Positions 11,801-22,184 of a stretch of DNA of 33,225 bases are shown here, piece after piece. Below the pieces are notes generated by a model, which was not told the DNA's origin, searched no databases, and saw nothing but the letters and a program-made list of their open reading frames with translations. A program made the position numbers and the translations under genes. Every line of letters starts with the position of its first letter. Position 1 is the first letter of the stretch. The DNA comes from Phallusia fumigata. Taxonomy: Eukaryota; Chordata; Ascidiacea; Phlebobranchia; Ascidiidae. The stretch covers positions 1 to 33,225 of the forward strand of contig QXVZ01032145.1 in NCBI GenBank assembly GCA_008931825.1. The letters run 5' to 3'.

Positions 11801-14800
11801 TGAAAACGAAAACATAGAGGCCGTGCAAACACAATGCAGCGTGTGTACGTCACAGTATATACAACAGCATATTACGTCGTGCGTGATGTCAGGACATTGC
11901 GGTGACTACGAGGAGGAGCTGAACTGCGCCGATGGTGAGAATTGCAATATGGTGGTTAACACCTTACAGCAAAAGCACAGAAATGACCACACTCCAAAAT
12001 GAAAAAAAACTCCATAAACGCCAAATAATAGTGTATGTGGTAAGAGACGAGTTGTAAGAAGGCGGGGATAAGCGATAACAAAGTAGTTTTTTAGAACCCT
12101 AATTTCAACCCCGGCATCCACGATTGTTAAGGTATGTTTCTTTCCGCATCTTGTATAGAACTGCCGGGAAATTCGACGCATCGGACAATCCTAAAGTGCA
12201 GAGTTTTTTTTGGACATTTGGGGATAATTTTGTTATTATTCGGTTCCTAGTTCCTCATGACGTATCATGTTTTTTCAGGTAATGGCACTTGCGACGACAA
12301 CAAAGTATATGAGGAATGTATTGATGCGTGTGAAGCCGAGAAGAGCTGCGACGACATCAACGGGAATTCGGTAAAAATGAAGTGGTTGGAACTCTTTGTA
12401 TAGTTTTTAGTTGGCAATTTCTTTCCCCGTTGAAGAAATGTTTCCAATAGTAGAGTTTACACTTTTGCCTTACAGCAATTTTTGTATTGGTTTTTTTATG
12501 CCTTTTAGCAATTAGATAATAAGCATATTCAAAGCAGCATAAGGCAGATGTAACAAAAGTTGAAAACTTCATGTATTTTTGTGGGAAAGTCAGCTGTTTC
12601 GTTTTTTTTATCAGAGTTTTGTTTTTAAGGCGACGATTTGCAATCAAGAGAAGGTTTCCGGTTGTATGTGTCCCGAAGGTTACGTATATCGAAGCCCAGG
12701 CAACCAAGAATGTATCAAGGAAGAATGTAGGTTTGCTTTTAAAGTGCAATGCAGAAGTAAACCAGTAGAAACATGTGTTTTAATTTTTTTAAATTTTGCC
12801 TAATTAATTTGTCTGTGCTTTTTGTTCAGGTTGTACTTGCCCTGATGAACCCTCCTGCGACGAAGGTCCAAATTACTCCCCAATAGTTGGAGGTGTTGAT
12901 GAATGTGGGTGCAACAATTACACAAACATCTGTGGTAAGTTGCACTATCTGAAACTTTTATTGCGACAGTTATAATTAGAAAACATTATTCACTTTTTTG
13001 GAGTTAAGTGGTTAAGTACATTGAGTAAATATAATTACAATACAGAAGGCACTTCGCCACTGACGTTTAATGTGTGTCAGAGGCATCTTCAATAGAGAGA
13101 GCTAAAAAGCCAAGAACGTGGTAAAAGGTGATAACAAGCAGAAAATTTAAAATAAAAAGACAGTGATCAACTACCATGTTTGACTGCGCACTAAAATTAA
13201 CTTTTTAGCGTGTGAAACAAAATTTGTTGACAATCAAACTCAAAAACAACAATGCAGTACTTTCCACTATGGCATGTCACAATTACTTTAGAAATTATAA
13301 AAATTGACGTGAAAAAAATTTGACTGAATCTAAGCGACTTTTAAGACTAAAATAAAATAGGTTTAGTGTATAAAACTTGTTAACCAGCTCCATTTCAAAT
13401 GTGGATAAGGTAAATGTTTCATGATTGATGAAAATTTAGTGAACACACATTTTTGTCTATTTTAGAATGCACCCCGGAATGTACAAATCCAATCACTAAC
13501 GAGCCAATGGCAGCTGGAAGCAGAGTGTCGTCAGAGGATGGATGCGGCAGTTATTCATGTCCTGAATATGACCCTTCGAAAAACCCACTTTGCAACGACG
13601 AAGAAGTAATTTATGAACGCGACCCCTGTCAACCCACATCTTGCGAAGGCAATAAACTACCGCAATATACCAACGACCCGTCTCTTTGCTGCCCGGAAGC
13701 ATCCTGCGTATGTCCAAATGTAACGACACCAAATTGCACCAACCAATACGAGACCCTCAAATGGTCAAGTGGTGATTGCCCGACAGCGACTTGCGTATGT
13801 GAGTGTCCAACGCTGGGGGCTAACTGTACAGCGAGTCCCGGATGTAAAGTCAACATCACCGAAACGTCATCGTCTGGTTGCGGATGCCCGATATCGTGGG
13901 AGTGCATTCCCCAACCGGAACTCTGTCCCGAAGCTCCGAATTGCACAGCGTGCTACACTTCAGTGCCCAAAACTACGGTACCAGGAGAATACGAGTGTGA
14001 CGCGGATTGTAATGTGTACCAGTGTCAGCCAGTGGATTGTCCAGCTTACACACCCCCGACCCTCCCGTGCCCGAAGTACCAGCAAGACATCAACCATTAT
14101 GCCGATGACGACGAAGACGAATGTTGTCCGATGAAGTTGTGCGAATGCAAGCCGCCAAGTGAGCTGAAGCTCGAATGCCCTATGTGGTACGATTACGAAT
14201 GTGGCGATTCTGACTACATACGCAACCATACAAATGACCCAAACGAGTGCTGCCCAGAGTACGAATGCGTTTGCAATCAGCAAAAGTGTCCAGAATCCAT
14301 AGATTGCGAGTGGCTTACGTTGGAGACGCACTGGCCTTCCCCGATCGCTACCGGCACACATGAAGATGTATGTTGCGCCTCATTCAGTTGTACGTGTGTC
14401 GACGTGCCGTGTCCACCTAAGCCAGAGACTTGTCCACCATACCAGAAAGTGGACGAGAGAGATAATACAACCAATCCATGTTGCCCAGTTTACACGTGTG
14501 TTTGCGACCCGACCTTGTTTCCCGTGGAATATTCGTTACCGATTAATCAGCCAAATGCTTACGGCAATTGTATTTTGCCTGGTCAGATACCTGATCCTGA
14601 AACAGATGAGACTGGCTGTTTGGAAAAGTGCGTTTGCTACCCGACAGACCAGGTATTGGATCATTGTTTGGAATACCAAGCCGTTGTTAGTTTGTGTAAT
14701 AGTCCAAAGGTCGTTACAAATGTCAGCACGGCGCCCGATGACCTTGATCACGTCTGCTGTCCGAAAGTAACATGCAGTTGTCCACCGTGTGGTGACAGTT

Positions 14801-17800
14801 ATGTGTCAAAGGAAGACTTGGAAGAAGAGTTGGGACCCGGGGAGGTTGTGGTTCCGGTGGAGCCAGTTTCGGAATGCTGCCAAGGGTACGAAAAGATTTG
14901 TAACACGACAATAAATTCCAACTGTCCGGTTCTCAACTGCACAACTGGATTCAAACGTATCAGAAACGACAGCAATGTCGGCTGCTGTCCAGCTTATCAC
15001 TGCGTGTGCGATGAAGACCTCTGCGATCCAGCGCCAAACTGTCCGTCACCGAAACAACCTGACAGCGAAAGAAAGGTTGGCGAGTGCTGTAGAACATATA
15101 CCTGTTTATGTCCACCCGACAACTCAACAGATCTAGTGTGCACACTACCGGAGGTACCAGCGTATACATCAACACTGTGTCCCGCCAAACGATGCAGATG
15201 TCCTGATGTTTGCCCAAACGAGCCGATCATAAACTGCACTAGCAAGCCTGGATGTCGTGCCGTCCCGGTCACTCGAGACAAGTGTGATTGCGTTGTCAAT
15301 GCGACGTGCGTTGCAGACCCATCGCCGTGTGACGAGCCTCCCGACTGCCCTTCATGCTACTCCCCAAAAGAAACCGGATCTACACTGGTTGTTGGTGATT
15401 GCAACTCGACTTGTTTTTCTTACAAGTGCGAAAAGGATCCATGCCCAGCAAGTCCAGAACTGCCGCCACTCTGCCTGTGGAACTCGGTTGTGCCAAATTT
15501 AACTGACCCGTGCTGTCCCACATACGATGTCATGTGCAACCCTGCCAAGTGCCCCATCAATGATTGCCAAACCGGATATCACAGCGAGTTCCAAGGACGT
15601 TACTGGGACGATGAGGGCGACTGCACACCAGGACTGAGGTGTTGTCCCAGAGAGGAGTGCATCTGTGATGTGTGCATATACAATGGTGAGCAATTTCAAG
15701 TTGGACAGGAGTGGACACAGCCCGAGGTGTCGTGTAACGTTATGATGTGCTCTGGTAATCGTACCGGAGACTGCTTCCAGGTTATCGAAAGAAAGCCCCA
15801 TTGTGACTTTTACGCCCCGAACGGCACTCTCATCATGCTAACTGTGGGCACCAAATTGCCCGATAATGACGACCCGTGCATGTCGAAGGAGTGTGAACTT
15901 GAACACAATAATAACGAGTGCCACACATTCTCTGTAGATACGCGAGAAGTGTGTCCACCACCCCCACAATGTAGTATATTTCACAAACTGAATACTGAGC
16001 ATTTGGAGGGAGTGTGTTGTGCTTCACACACTTGCATATGCAAACCGTGTGGCTCCGAACACCCCTCCGAGCCGGGTCGCGACATGATGCCCTACGAAGT
16101 GGAGGTTAACGAAACGCTAAATGAAAATCCTAATCAGGTTTGTTGTCCTCGGTCGCAGTTTCAGTGCGCTGGTGATGATATCCTCATGCAAGTATGTGAG
16201 CATTGGAATTTTACCTGCGAAACCGGCAAGGAGCGACTACCCATTCAGAGTGCACTAGAGTGCTGCCCGGAGTACATCTGCGTTTGCAAGCCATGCCCAA
16301 AGTTGATCAACGGCGTTGCTGACCACGCATGTCACGTAGTTTTGAACAAGACACTTGAAGAAAATCCGTTGCAGGAGTGCTGCCCTTCGACCAAGGTAGT
16401 TTGCATGAATAACACAAGTTGCTGCGGGAGTGACTACGAAACCTATGAGGAAGTTGAAGCTAGGCTTCAGTTGGGTGAAGAAGTTNTGCTGCCCTTCGAC
16501 CAAGGTAGTTTGCATGAATAACACAAGTTGCTGCGGGAGTGACTACGAAACCTATGAGGAAGTTGAAGCTAGGCTTCAGTTGGGTGAAGAAGTTTCTTCC
16601 GCTGTGAACAGTCATGAATGCTGTCCTCTATACGAACCCGTATGTAAAGAAGACGTACATTTGAGTGAAATCTGTGCACCTTATAACGTAACGTGTCCGA
16701 CCGGGTTTCGTCAACAACGCAACGATTCTGATATCGGCTGCTGTCACGTTTACCACTGCGTATGCGACGAAACATTGTGCCCACCAAAGCCGCCTTGTGA
16801 ACTGCCTAAAGAATACAATCTGACTGGGATTGTGCAAAATTGTTGTAAGGTATACGAATGCTTGTGTCCGCCAGACGACAACGAAACGATAGTTTGCGAA
16901 CCGCCTGAGCAACTCTTCAACTCAAGCTCAGTTTGTCCGACAAAGTACTGTCGATGTCCAGAATCGTTGGAGTGCCCAGTGAATCCTGATGTTACAAACT
17001 GCTCGTCAAAACCAGGATGCCGCTCGGAGGTAACTGAAAGAGACACTTGCGATTGTGTAATCAGTTCCACCTGTGTTAATGACCCAACTCTATGTCCACC
17101 TGAACCTGATTGCGGGGACTGTTTTGAGCCGGAGGAGTCGGGGCTGTTGCCGGGCGTAGGTAATTGTCAGGCAACTTGCACCAATTATACCTGTCAGCGT
17201 AAAACTTGTGAATCCGTTACACCGCCGCCGATTTGTGCCCTCGAACAGGTCACCACAAACTACGTTGACTGTTGCCCAACTCACATTAAAACATGCAAAC
17301 CTCATTCCTGTCCCACTGTGACATGCGAACCCGGGTACTCGGATCGATTTAAAGGAAACTTTTACGATACCACTGATGAGTATTCGTGCACACCTCCTCT
17401 TAACTGTTGTCCGATAATAGAGTGTGTCTGTACATCTTGCTTTGACAATGGCATAGTCAGACCCCTCGGTGCCATATGGACAGATCCTGACGACCCGTGT
17501 CGGCTGCACGTTTGTTCTAGTACATTGAACGCTGAAGGCTGTTACACTATAACCACGCAACCATCACAATGCGTTTCTGGTGACTCTCTGTATCCGCCAG
17601 GTTCGATTTTACCCACAGGCAACCCATGTACTACCTTGGTGTGCCAACAGGAGAAAACAGAATTATCGTGCACCACAAGCTTCGTGGCAAACAGCATCAA
17701 CTGCCCTGGACTGCCGTTGTGCAGCGAGTTTCATATACCATCGTCCACTTACACTACCGGTCAGTGCTGTCCAGAATACGAATGTATCTGTAACGAATGT

Positions 17801-20800
17801 GGAGAAAACTATCCAGGACCTGGTCCATCGCGAGCTGTTGAGTGGTATGAAAAGGTTGTAAACATGACAACAGAGGAGAACAAGAACCAGTTCTGTTGCC
17901 CGTTGGTTCAAATAGTATGTGACGAGCTTGTGTTGCATGAATGCCCTGGTTACAACCGCACTTGTGATGAGGGTCAAACCCGAATCGAAGTTAACAGTAC
18001 ACACCCTTGTTGCCCGAAATTCGAATGCCGCTGCCGCGAGTGCTGTGTGGCGCCACCTATTGACCCGTCCTTGTTGTCCGATTGTCAAGAAGTTGTTGAC
18101 ATACCAATAGCGAGAAACCCGAACCACTTATGTTGCCCAGAAAAGGAAGTTGTTTGCAAGCCAAATAATCCGTGCTGCTCTGTGCCGGAATGCGGCGAGT
18201 TTCGCATTGCGGAGGAGCTCAACACTATGGACGCAAACACAAGCTACTGCTGTCCTTTTTACCAATGTGTATGCAGCGGAACTTGTCATCCTGGGTATCA
18301 GAGCAGGGAGGAACTTGAAGATCAACTGAAACCAGGTCAAGAAATCGTTCTTCATTCTGCTGATGAGTGTTGTCCGGTGTACAGGGTTGTTTGTTCTGCA
18401 GATGCCGAGGAGTCTGTTAATTGCGCACAGTTCAATATTCAATGTGAAAGCCCGTATCGTTTGCAACGAAATCTAACGGACTTTGGCTGTTGCGGAACCT
18501 ACTACTGCGAGTGCTATGAGGAACTTTGCCCCGATTGGCCCGAGTGTGATCCACCCAAGCACCTGGTACCAAAATCAGTGGATTCCGACAGTTGTTGCCA
18601 TCAGTACGAGTGTGAATGTCCACCGGATAACAGCAATACTACGTGTGTCGGGTCTGAGATTGTTGACTACACAGCCACGGTATGTCCAACTAAGTATTGT
18701 CGATGTCCTGAATCCCTTGAGTGTCCAGTAAATGCGGCCATCAACTGTGCTGCTAAGCCCGGATGCAAGGCAACTGTGACTGAACGGGATTCGTGCGGCT
18801 GCGTTTTGAGTGCAACTTGCTCGCAGGATGAGTCTTTATGTCCGGTGGTACCCGAGTGCGGCCCTTGCTTTGAACTTGCTGCTCTGCCTTCACCAGCCAA
18901 TATAGGCGAATGTGATTCATCGTGTTCTGCTTATACCTGCGAAAGAATTGTCTGTTCACAGCCAACTAATGTGTCTGTATGTCAATTCGAAATGATCATT
19001 ACGACAAACAGTGACGACTGGTGCTGTCCGAAAGACGAGTTGGTGTGCCTTCCGGGAAGCTGTCCCCAGACCACATGCGGTGTTGATTACGTAAAGGTCG
19101 TCCATGACGACACAATCGACGCTCTGTACAATTGCACAGGCGGGCTTGATTGTTGCAAACGCGAAGAGTGCGTTTGCAATGTCTGCCACCACAACGGTTC
19201 GACGTATCAGCTCCACTCTACATGGCTCAACGAATACAACCTGTGCCTTCGTCACCGTTGCACAGATCAACGCGGTGAGGACGGCTGTTATGTGGTAAAC
19301 GATGTTCTGCCGCATTGCATTTACAACAACGACTCGTATCCGATAGGAGCAACCATCAATACACATAACCCATGTATCAGGCTTCGGTGCATTGAGCGTT
19401 ACCACAGTCAGGGCGTTTGCACTCATGATTTTAAAATGGACTACATGACATGTCCTGCGCCTCCAGTTTGCAGCTCGTTTTACCTTCCGGTGGCTTCGCT
19501 GTCGCCGGACAAATGTTGTGCAAACTACACTTGCGAATGCGCTTCGTGTGGAGCGAACTACTTAGGACCCGACAATCTTCGCGTCCTTGAATGGTTCGAG
19601 ACCACGCGAAACTACACCCTCGATGAAAATCCCAACCAAGTGTGTTGTCCGTTGGTAAAAATCATCTGCGACGAAAATTCAATGAGTCTTTGTCCAACTG
19701 CGAACTTGACTTGTGAGTTCGGTTATGAAAAAGTTGAAGTGACGTCAACGCACCCATGCTGCCCGACGTACAGCTGTCAGTGCAAGGCCTGTCGTGATCA
19801 CGTGGAACCAACCCAAGCCGACTTGCACACTTGTGAGACAATCGTTGAGAAAACAAACGAAGAAAACCTGAACCATGTGTGTTGCCCAGAGTCCAAAATT
19901 GTTTGCCAAGACGAATCTTGCTGCCCTGTTCCTACTTGTGGGGACAATGAAGAAGCGGTTAAGACTGGTGCGATGGATGCTGACACAAACTATTGTTGTC
20001 CAGTGTAAGTGCATTTAACCTAACTGGGTTGGAACTAATATGTCGTGTAACATACACGTCACAACGATTTACTCTAAAAATCAGTGGTTTTCAATTTTTT
20101 TCTCGGGTTTACCGCTGTGCAGCTTTTTAAAAAAAGTTACCAACATTTTTGTCCAAAAAATATTTAGTCTTGACGTTCAACGTGGTAAACATTCGGGTAA
20201 TTGAGCAATCGTATGGAAAGCTCTCGTGTCGATGAAAAAGTAGTGGGGAAAACGGGATGTTAAAAAAATTATTGTTTGCAAAAAGTCTTTAACTCTTGCT
20301 TTACAAAATTTACCCACATTGACATTGAAATTTGTCGTCGGTTCAAAATTGCTGTTCCATAAAGGAAAAAAATTTGACACTTGACAATAATAACTAGGCT
20401 ACATGTCTACTTTTGACACCACATTGCTGTGTTATTTACAGGTATGAGTGCCAATGTAAAGCTGCAAACATTCTCAACAATGAGTGCCCGTTTATTAACT
20501 TCACTTGTCCTGTCGGATTCCGAAGAACCAGAAACAATTCGTTGGATGATTGTTGCCCATCGTATTACTGCCTTTGTGAAACGTGTGCACTAAATGACAT
20601 AGCGTACCCGGTAGGTAATAAAGTACTCGTTTTTCGGTTTGAGGGTTTAAACCTTTTTGCTTTAAAATTTTTGATTTGTGCTGGACCAGTTAGTATAGTT
20701 TTTTGAGCTCACTGAAAAGCAATTAGTATCATCTAAAAACATTTTGGTTGAAAGTTGAAAGTCTGGTACCAAGTTTTTGCCAATGTAACCTTGGATCGCC

Positions 20801-21894
20801 AGACATCCTCATAATAACGTTTGTTGCTTAACTTGTTAGGTTGGATCAAGTTGGATTGACGATGAGGACCATTGTAAGATTAAAGAGTGTTTAAAAGTGG
20901 GAATAAACTGCCCTTTCATCAATACCACCAAGAAGTACCAGTGTGATTTCGTGAATGAAGCTGAATGTGTTGCAGTAAGTATCACTGATCCTAAGTTTGG
21001 GCGACAGGTCCAAAACCTGAATCGCATCTCAAATGAATCGTATCTTTTTAGAATGGTGGCCAGTTAGTTCCAACCGCTTCCACAGAGGGGTGTTGTCAAG
21101 CATGTAAGTAGCTGTTTGCTTTATAAGAAGTCAAAACGGGGTTTTGCCAGAAAAAAAACACCGAGTATTTCGAGTCACTCTGCCGCGAATAAATTGTTAA
21201 GCGCCTGTGGCAAGATGATACTTGTGGCGCTAATTCCAACCGTTTTGCTTGATACTTTTGAACATATTTGAGGAATGCGTATATGACAGGCAGCGCTGAC
21301 TGTAATTGACTAGCAACGCCTTATTCTGTGAAATGTAACAGGTAAAGCGTGCGCGCCGACGGACCATTTCGATATTTTGACTATCGTCCACCCAACAACA
21401 CCCGGAGTTAATTGCACCTCAGTTCAAGAGATCAATGTCCCAATATGTGACGGAGCGTGTACTACAACTTCAGAGTATAATGTGTAAGTTTCCCGTTGTG
21501 ATTGACAAAGACTAGGCAAAACCACAGTTAACGAACTGTCTATTAGTATAGAGTGTTTTGATTGGTTAGCTTTTTCGAAAGATGTTAAATCGTTGAATAG
21601 TTGTAGAAACACTTATTGATATGTGGTAACTGTAGTATTATATGTTACTTTACTACAGAAAAAAAACTTTCCAAACCTGTGCATTGCCCTAGTCGTTTGC
21701 CTAAAACAATGAAGTGCCGAATGTCGCTATTCTACAGAAACACTGCTACATACGATTCCGTGTGCCGTTGCTGCCAGGCTTTGAACCATGAGACGCGTTC
21801 TATTGAACTCCAATGCACAGATGTGTCCACTCACACGTTGGTTTATGATTTCGTGATCGAATGTGCGTGCCATCAAACAGAATGTGGAAAGTAG
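1421..21894 (+). CDS. giant secreted VWD/C8/TIL/VWC protein with C-terminal cystine knot, 5' partial
   Basis: Large multidomain extracellular protein of the von Willebrand factor / gel-forming mucin / SCO-spondin class; no orthologue is named. Family members are secreted, disulfide-bonded and multimerise through D domains and the terminal knot; that role is inferred here. Exons follow GT/AG rules with consistent phases. Order: three 13-exon cassettes (1421-5886, 5956-8739, 8809-12934), a giant exon 13466-20004, then 20442-20610, 20840-20974, 21052-21103, 21342-21483 and 21738-21894 (stop TAG 21892-21894). After removing the overlap artefacts at 9459 and 16486 the exon lengths sum to 12,500 nt, which is 2 nt of a split codon plus 4,166 codons including stop. 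NxS/T sequons are frequent. No signal peptide is seen because the 5' end is outside the window. I saw no AATAAA close after the stop. Confidence 0.85.
5213..6607 (+). repeat. near-identical long duplicate, copy 1 (exons and introns)
   Basis: About 1.39 kb matching 8066-9458 (and the start of the next contig) with only about a dozen differences, including all introns, at an offset of 2853-2854. It starts inside the C8 exon of cassette 1 and ends near the end of the 187-bp VWC exon of cassette 2. Sequence on both sides is clearly diverged between copies. Confidence 0.9.
5956..8739 (+). CDS. cassette 2: VWC pair, VWD, C8, TIL (13 exons)
   Basis: Exons: 5956-5993, 6068-6257, 6325-6362, 6436-6622, 6815-6907, 6977-7071, 7146-7301, 7369-7606, 7677-7898, 7980-8180, 8251-8411, 8473-8569, 8635-8739; total 1821 nt. 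Every exon equals its cassette 1 partner in length except the fifth (93 versus 96). VWC modules begin CNGCVVGSKTYQ and ECLYYTINGVQYE. VWD runs from CKCSGLG to TGLCGNCDGDGNSD, which has the Asp/Asn-rich loop that binds calcium in VWD domains. C8 begins DCHQGVDLSDL. From inside the C8 exon (about 8066) the sequence becomes nearly identical to cassette 1, introns included. Introns are very short here (60-192 bp). Confidence 0.85.
6977..7898 (+). CDS. VWD domain of cassette 2 (best-preserved example)
   Basis: Four exons code a von Willebrand type D module: 6977-7071 (Cys-rich start, FTGNCTYLVSK), 7146-7301 (ends in a strand-rich IFAIFPSTSQ), 7369-7606 (VQLNGL through TGLCG) and 7677-7898 (NCDGDGNSD, then a Cys-rich linker with CPPPCGTENTC). 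Equivalent blocks are 3339-4666 and 9826-11446. The TG-aliphatic-CGNC turn and the Asp/Asn loop after it are the clearest VWD signatures. The following exon supplies C8, the usual VWD-C8-TIL order. VWF multimerisation uses a CGLC motif, with a Cys before Gly-Leu-Cys; that first Cys is Thr-Gly context here, while a downstream CGNC is kept in all three copies. Confidence 0.8.
8066..9458 (+). repeat. near-identical long duplicate, copy 2 (runs into contig join)
   Basis: Counterpart of 5213-6607. Differences seen include the start of the intron at 8181-8220, A/G at the Ala-Asn/Ser codon near 8368, a one-base deletion near 8447, and single bases near 8850, 8884 and 8906. The left contig ends within this copy at 9458. 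The right contig (from 9460) carries the same 110 bp with one substitution, then diverges from copy 1 after about 9574. Confidence 0.9.
8809..12934 (+). CDS. cassette 3: VWC pair, VWD, C8, TIL (13 exons, one broken by a contig join)
   Basis: Exons: 8809-8846, 8921-9110, 9178-9215, 9289-9586 (contains N and a 110-bp repeat), 9654-9746, 9826-9920, 10178-10333, 10394-10649, 11225-11446, 11734-11934, 12279-12370, 12630-12726, 12830-12934. Corrected total 1770 nt. The fourth exon is 298 bp as assembled; removing the N and one 110-bp copy gives 187 bp, exactly its length in cassettes 1 and 2. The VWD exon 10394-10649 is 18 bp longer than its partners. The TIL exon 12279-12370 is 92 bp rather than 161 and lacks the Pro/Ser/Thr-rich extension. 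VWD keeps TGVCGNCDDGGNSD. Introns after about 9590 are longer (up to 575 bp) and unrelated to those of cassettes 1 and 2. Confidence 0.8.
9349..9569. other. contig join with unmerged 110-bp overlap
   Basis: 9349-9458 is repeated at 9460-9569 with a single difference (GACCATC versus GACTATC), separated by one N at 9459. Collapsing it restores the 187-bp exon length of the sister cassettes, so the repeat is an assembly overlap rather than biology. Confidence 0.9.
10650..11224 (+). other. long intron in cassette 3
   Basis: 575-bp intron between the third and fourth VWD exons, with donor GTAAGA and an acceptor after TAATGCAG. It is about eight times longer than the equivalent intron of cassettes 1 and 2 (68-70 bp). 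It is AT-rich with one GC-richer patch near 10695-10725; I see no coding or named element. Other gene introns over 300 bp are 1459-1784, 1975-2351, 2747-3164, 3434-3919, 4667-5126, 11935-12278, 12935-13465 and 20005-20441, all without recognisable content. Confidence 0.6.
13466..20004 (+). CDS. giant intronless exon: tandem Cys-rich VWC-type super-repeats
   Basis: One exon from the acceptor ending at 13465 to the donor GTAAGT at 20005. It is 6,539 bp as assembled and 6,430 bp after removing the N and 108-bp repeat at 16378-16594, about 2,143 codons. It is built of CC-x-x-Y-x-C-x-C modules. A super-repeat of about 550-585 residues recurs: landmarks CPPDN/CPPDD at 15109, 16864 and 18617, and KPGC or SPGC at about 13834, 15244, 17008 and 18755, so there are three full-size copies plus a diverged first one. 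Each full copy holds a VWC pair beginning near 15664, 17429 and 19175 that matches the VWC pair opening the cassettes but without the introns. GC content is visibly higher than in the rest of the gene. The start phase (G|AA TGC) matches the cassette junction phase. Confidence 0.85.
16378..16594. other. contig join with unmerged 108-bp overlap
   Basis: 16378-16485 is repeated exactly at 16487-16594, separated by one N at 16486. N plus one copy is 109 bp, which is 1 modulo 3. That is just the frame difference between the reading frame left of the join and the one right of it. Collapsing it makes the giant exon one open frame. Confidence 0.93.
20442..21103 (+). CDS. C-terminal VWC-like exons
   Basis: Three exons, 20442-20610, 20840-20974 and 21052-21103. 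The first completes a CC-x-x-Y-x-C-x-C module begun in the giant exon (GT|G TAT GAG TGC), carries another Cys-rich module, and stops just after CALNDIAYP. The second continues VGSSWIDDEDHCKIKEC, a VWC core. The third ends in a CC pair (STEGCCQA). The intron after the first VWC strand is at the position used in the cassettes. These modules precede the knot domain, as VWC domains do in VWF and mucins. Confidence 0.8.
21342..21894 (+). CDS. C-terminal cystine knot (CTCK) and stop
   Basis: Two exons, 21342-21483 and 21738-21894. The first has CTSVQEINVPICDGACTTTS, the typical start of a CTCK domain. The second has the paired cysteines of CRCCQALNHETRSIELQC and ends ECACHQTECGK followed by TAG at 21892. 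The acceptor at 21735-21737 was chosen because it gives the right phase (GT|A AAC) and a domain of normal spacing; an acceptor near 21658 would add about 26 residues out of pattern. In VWF and mucins this domain forms dimers through disulfides; that function is inferred here. Confidence 0.85.
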
Positions 21895-22160
21895 TAATTC
21901 AGCGAACAAACGGAATCACCAACGGAAACGGACTTACTTGACCATGACAACGGACTTATTTTTTTTCTTGTGTAATCTTACTGGTGCTATTTGATTTCCT
22001 ATGGTGCCCAAACAACACTATCAATGTGCGCGACCAGTTGCCTTCGTAACTCTAGTGGCGACTTCCGCACGATATGTGTTGCCAATGACCACTTGGTGTC
22101 AGTAATTCCACACTAGATTGTAGCTGATTATATGACACATACAATGGAATACAATTCTTT
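21895..22160 (+). other. probable 3' UTR / downstream flank
   Basis: Mixed-composition sequence directly after the stop codon. No canonical polyadenylation hexamer is obvious here, so the transcript end cannot be placed; it could extend into the pyrimidine tract. Confidence 0.4.
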
Positions 22161-22184
22161 GACTATTTTTGTCGTTGCGCATGA

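Noticed and set aside
13496..19986. many minus-strand and off-frame reading frames of 60-156 residues
   Set aside because: Shadows of the GC-richer giant exon; none shows a family resemblance or coherent splice structure.
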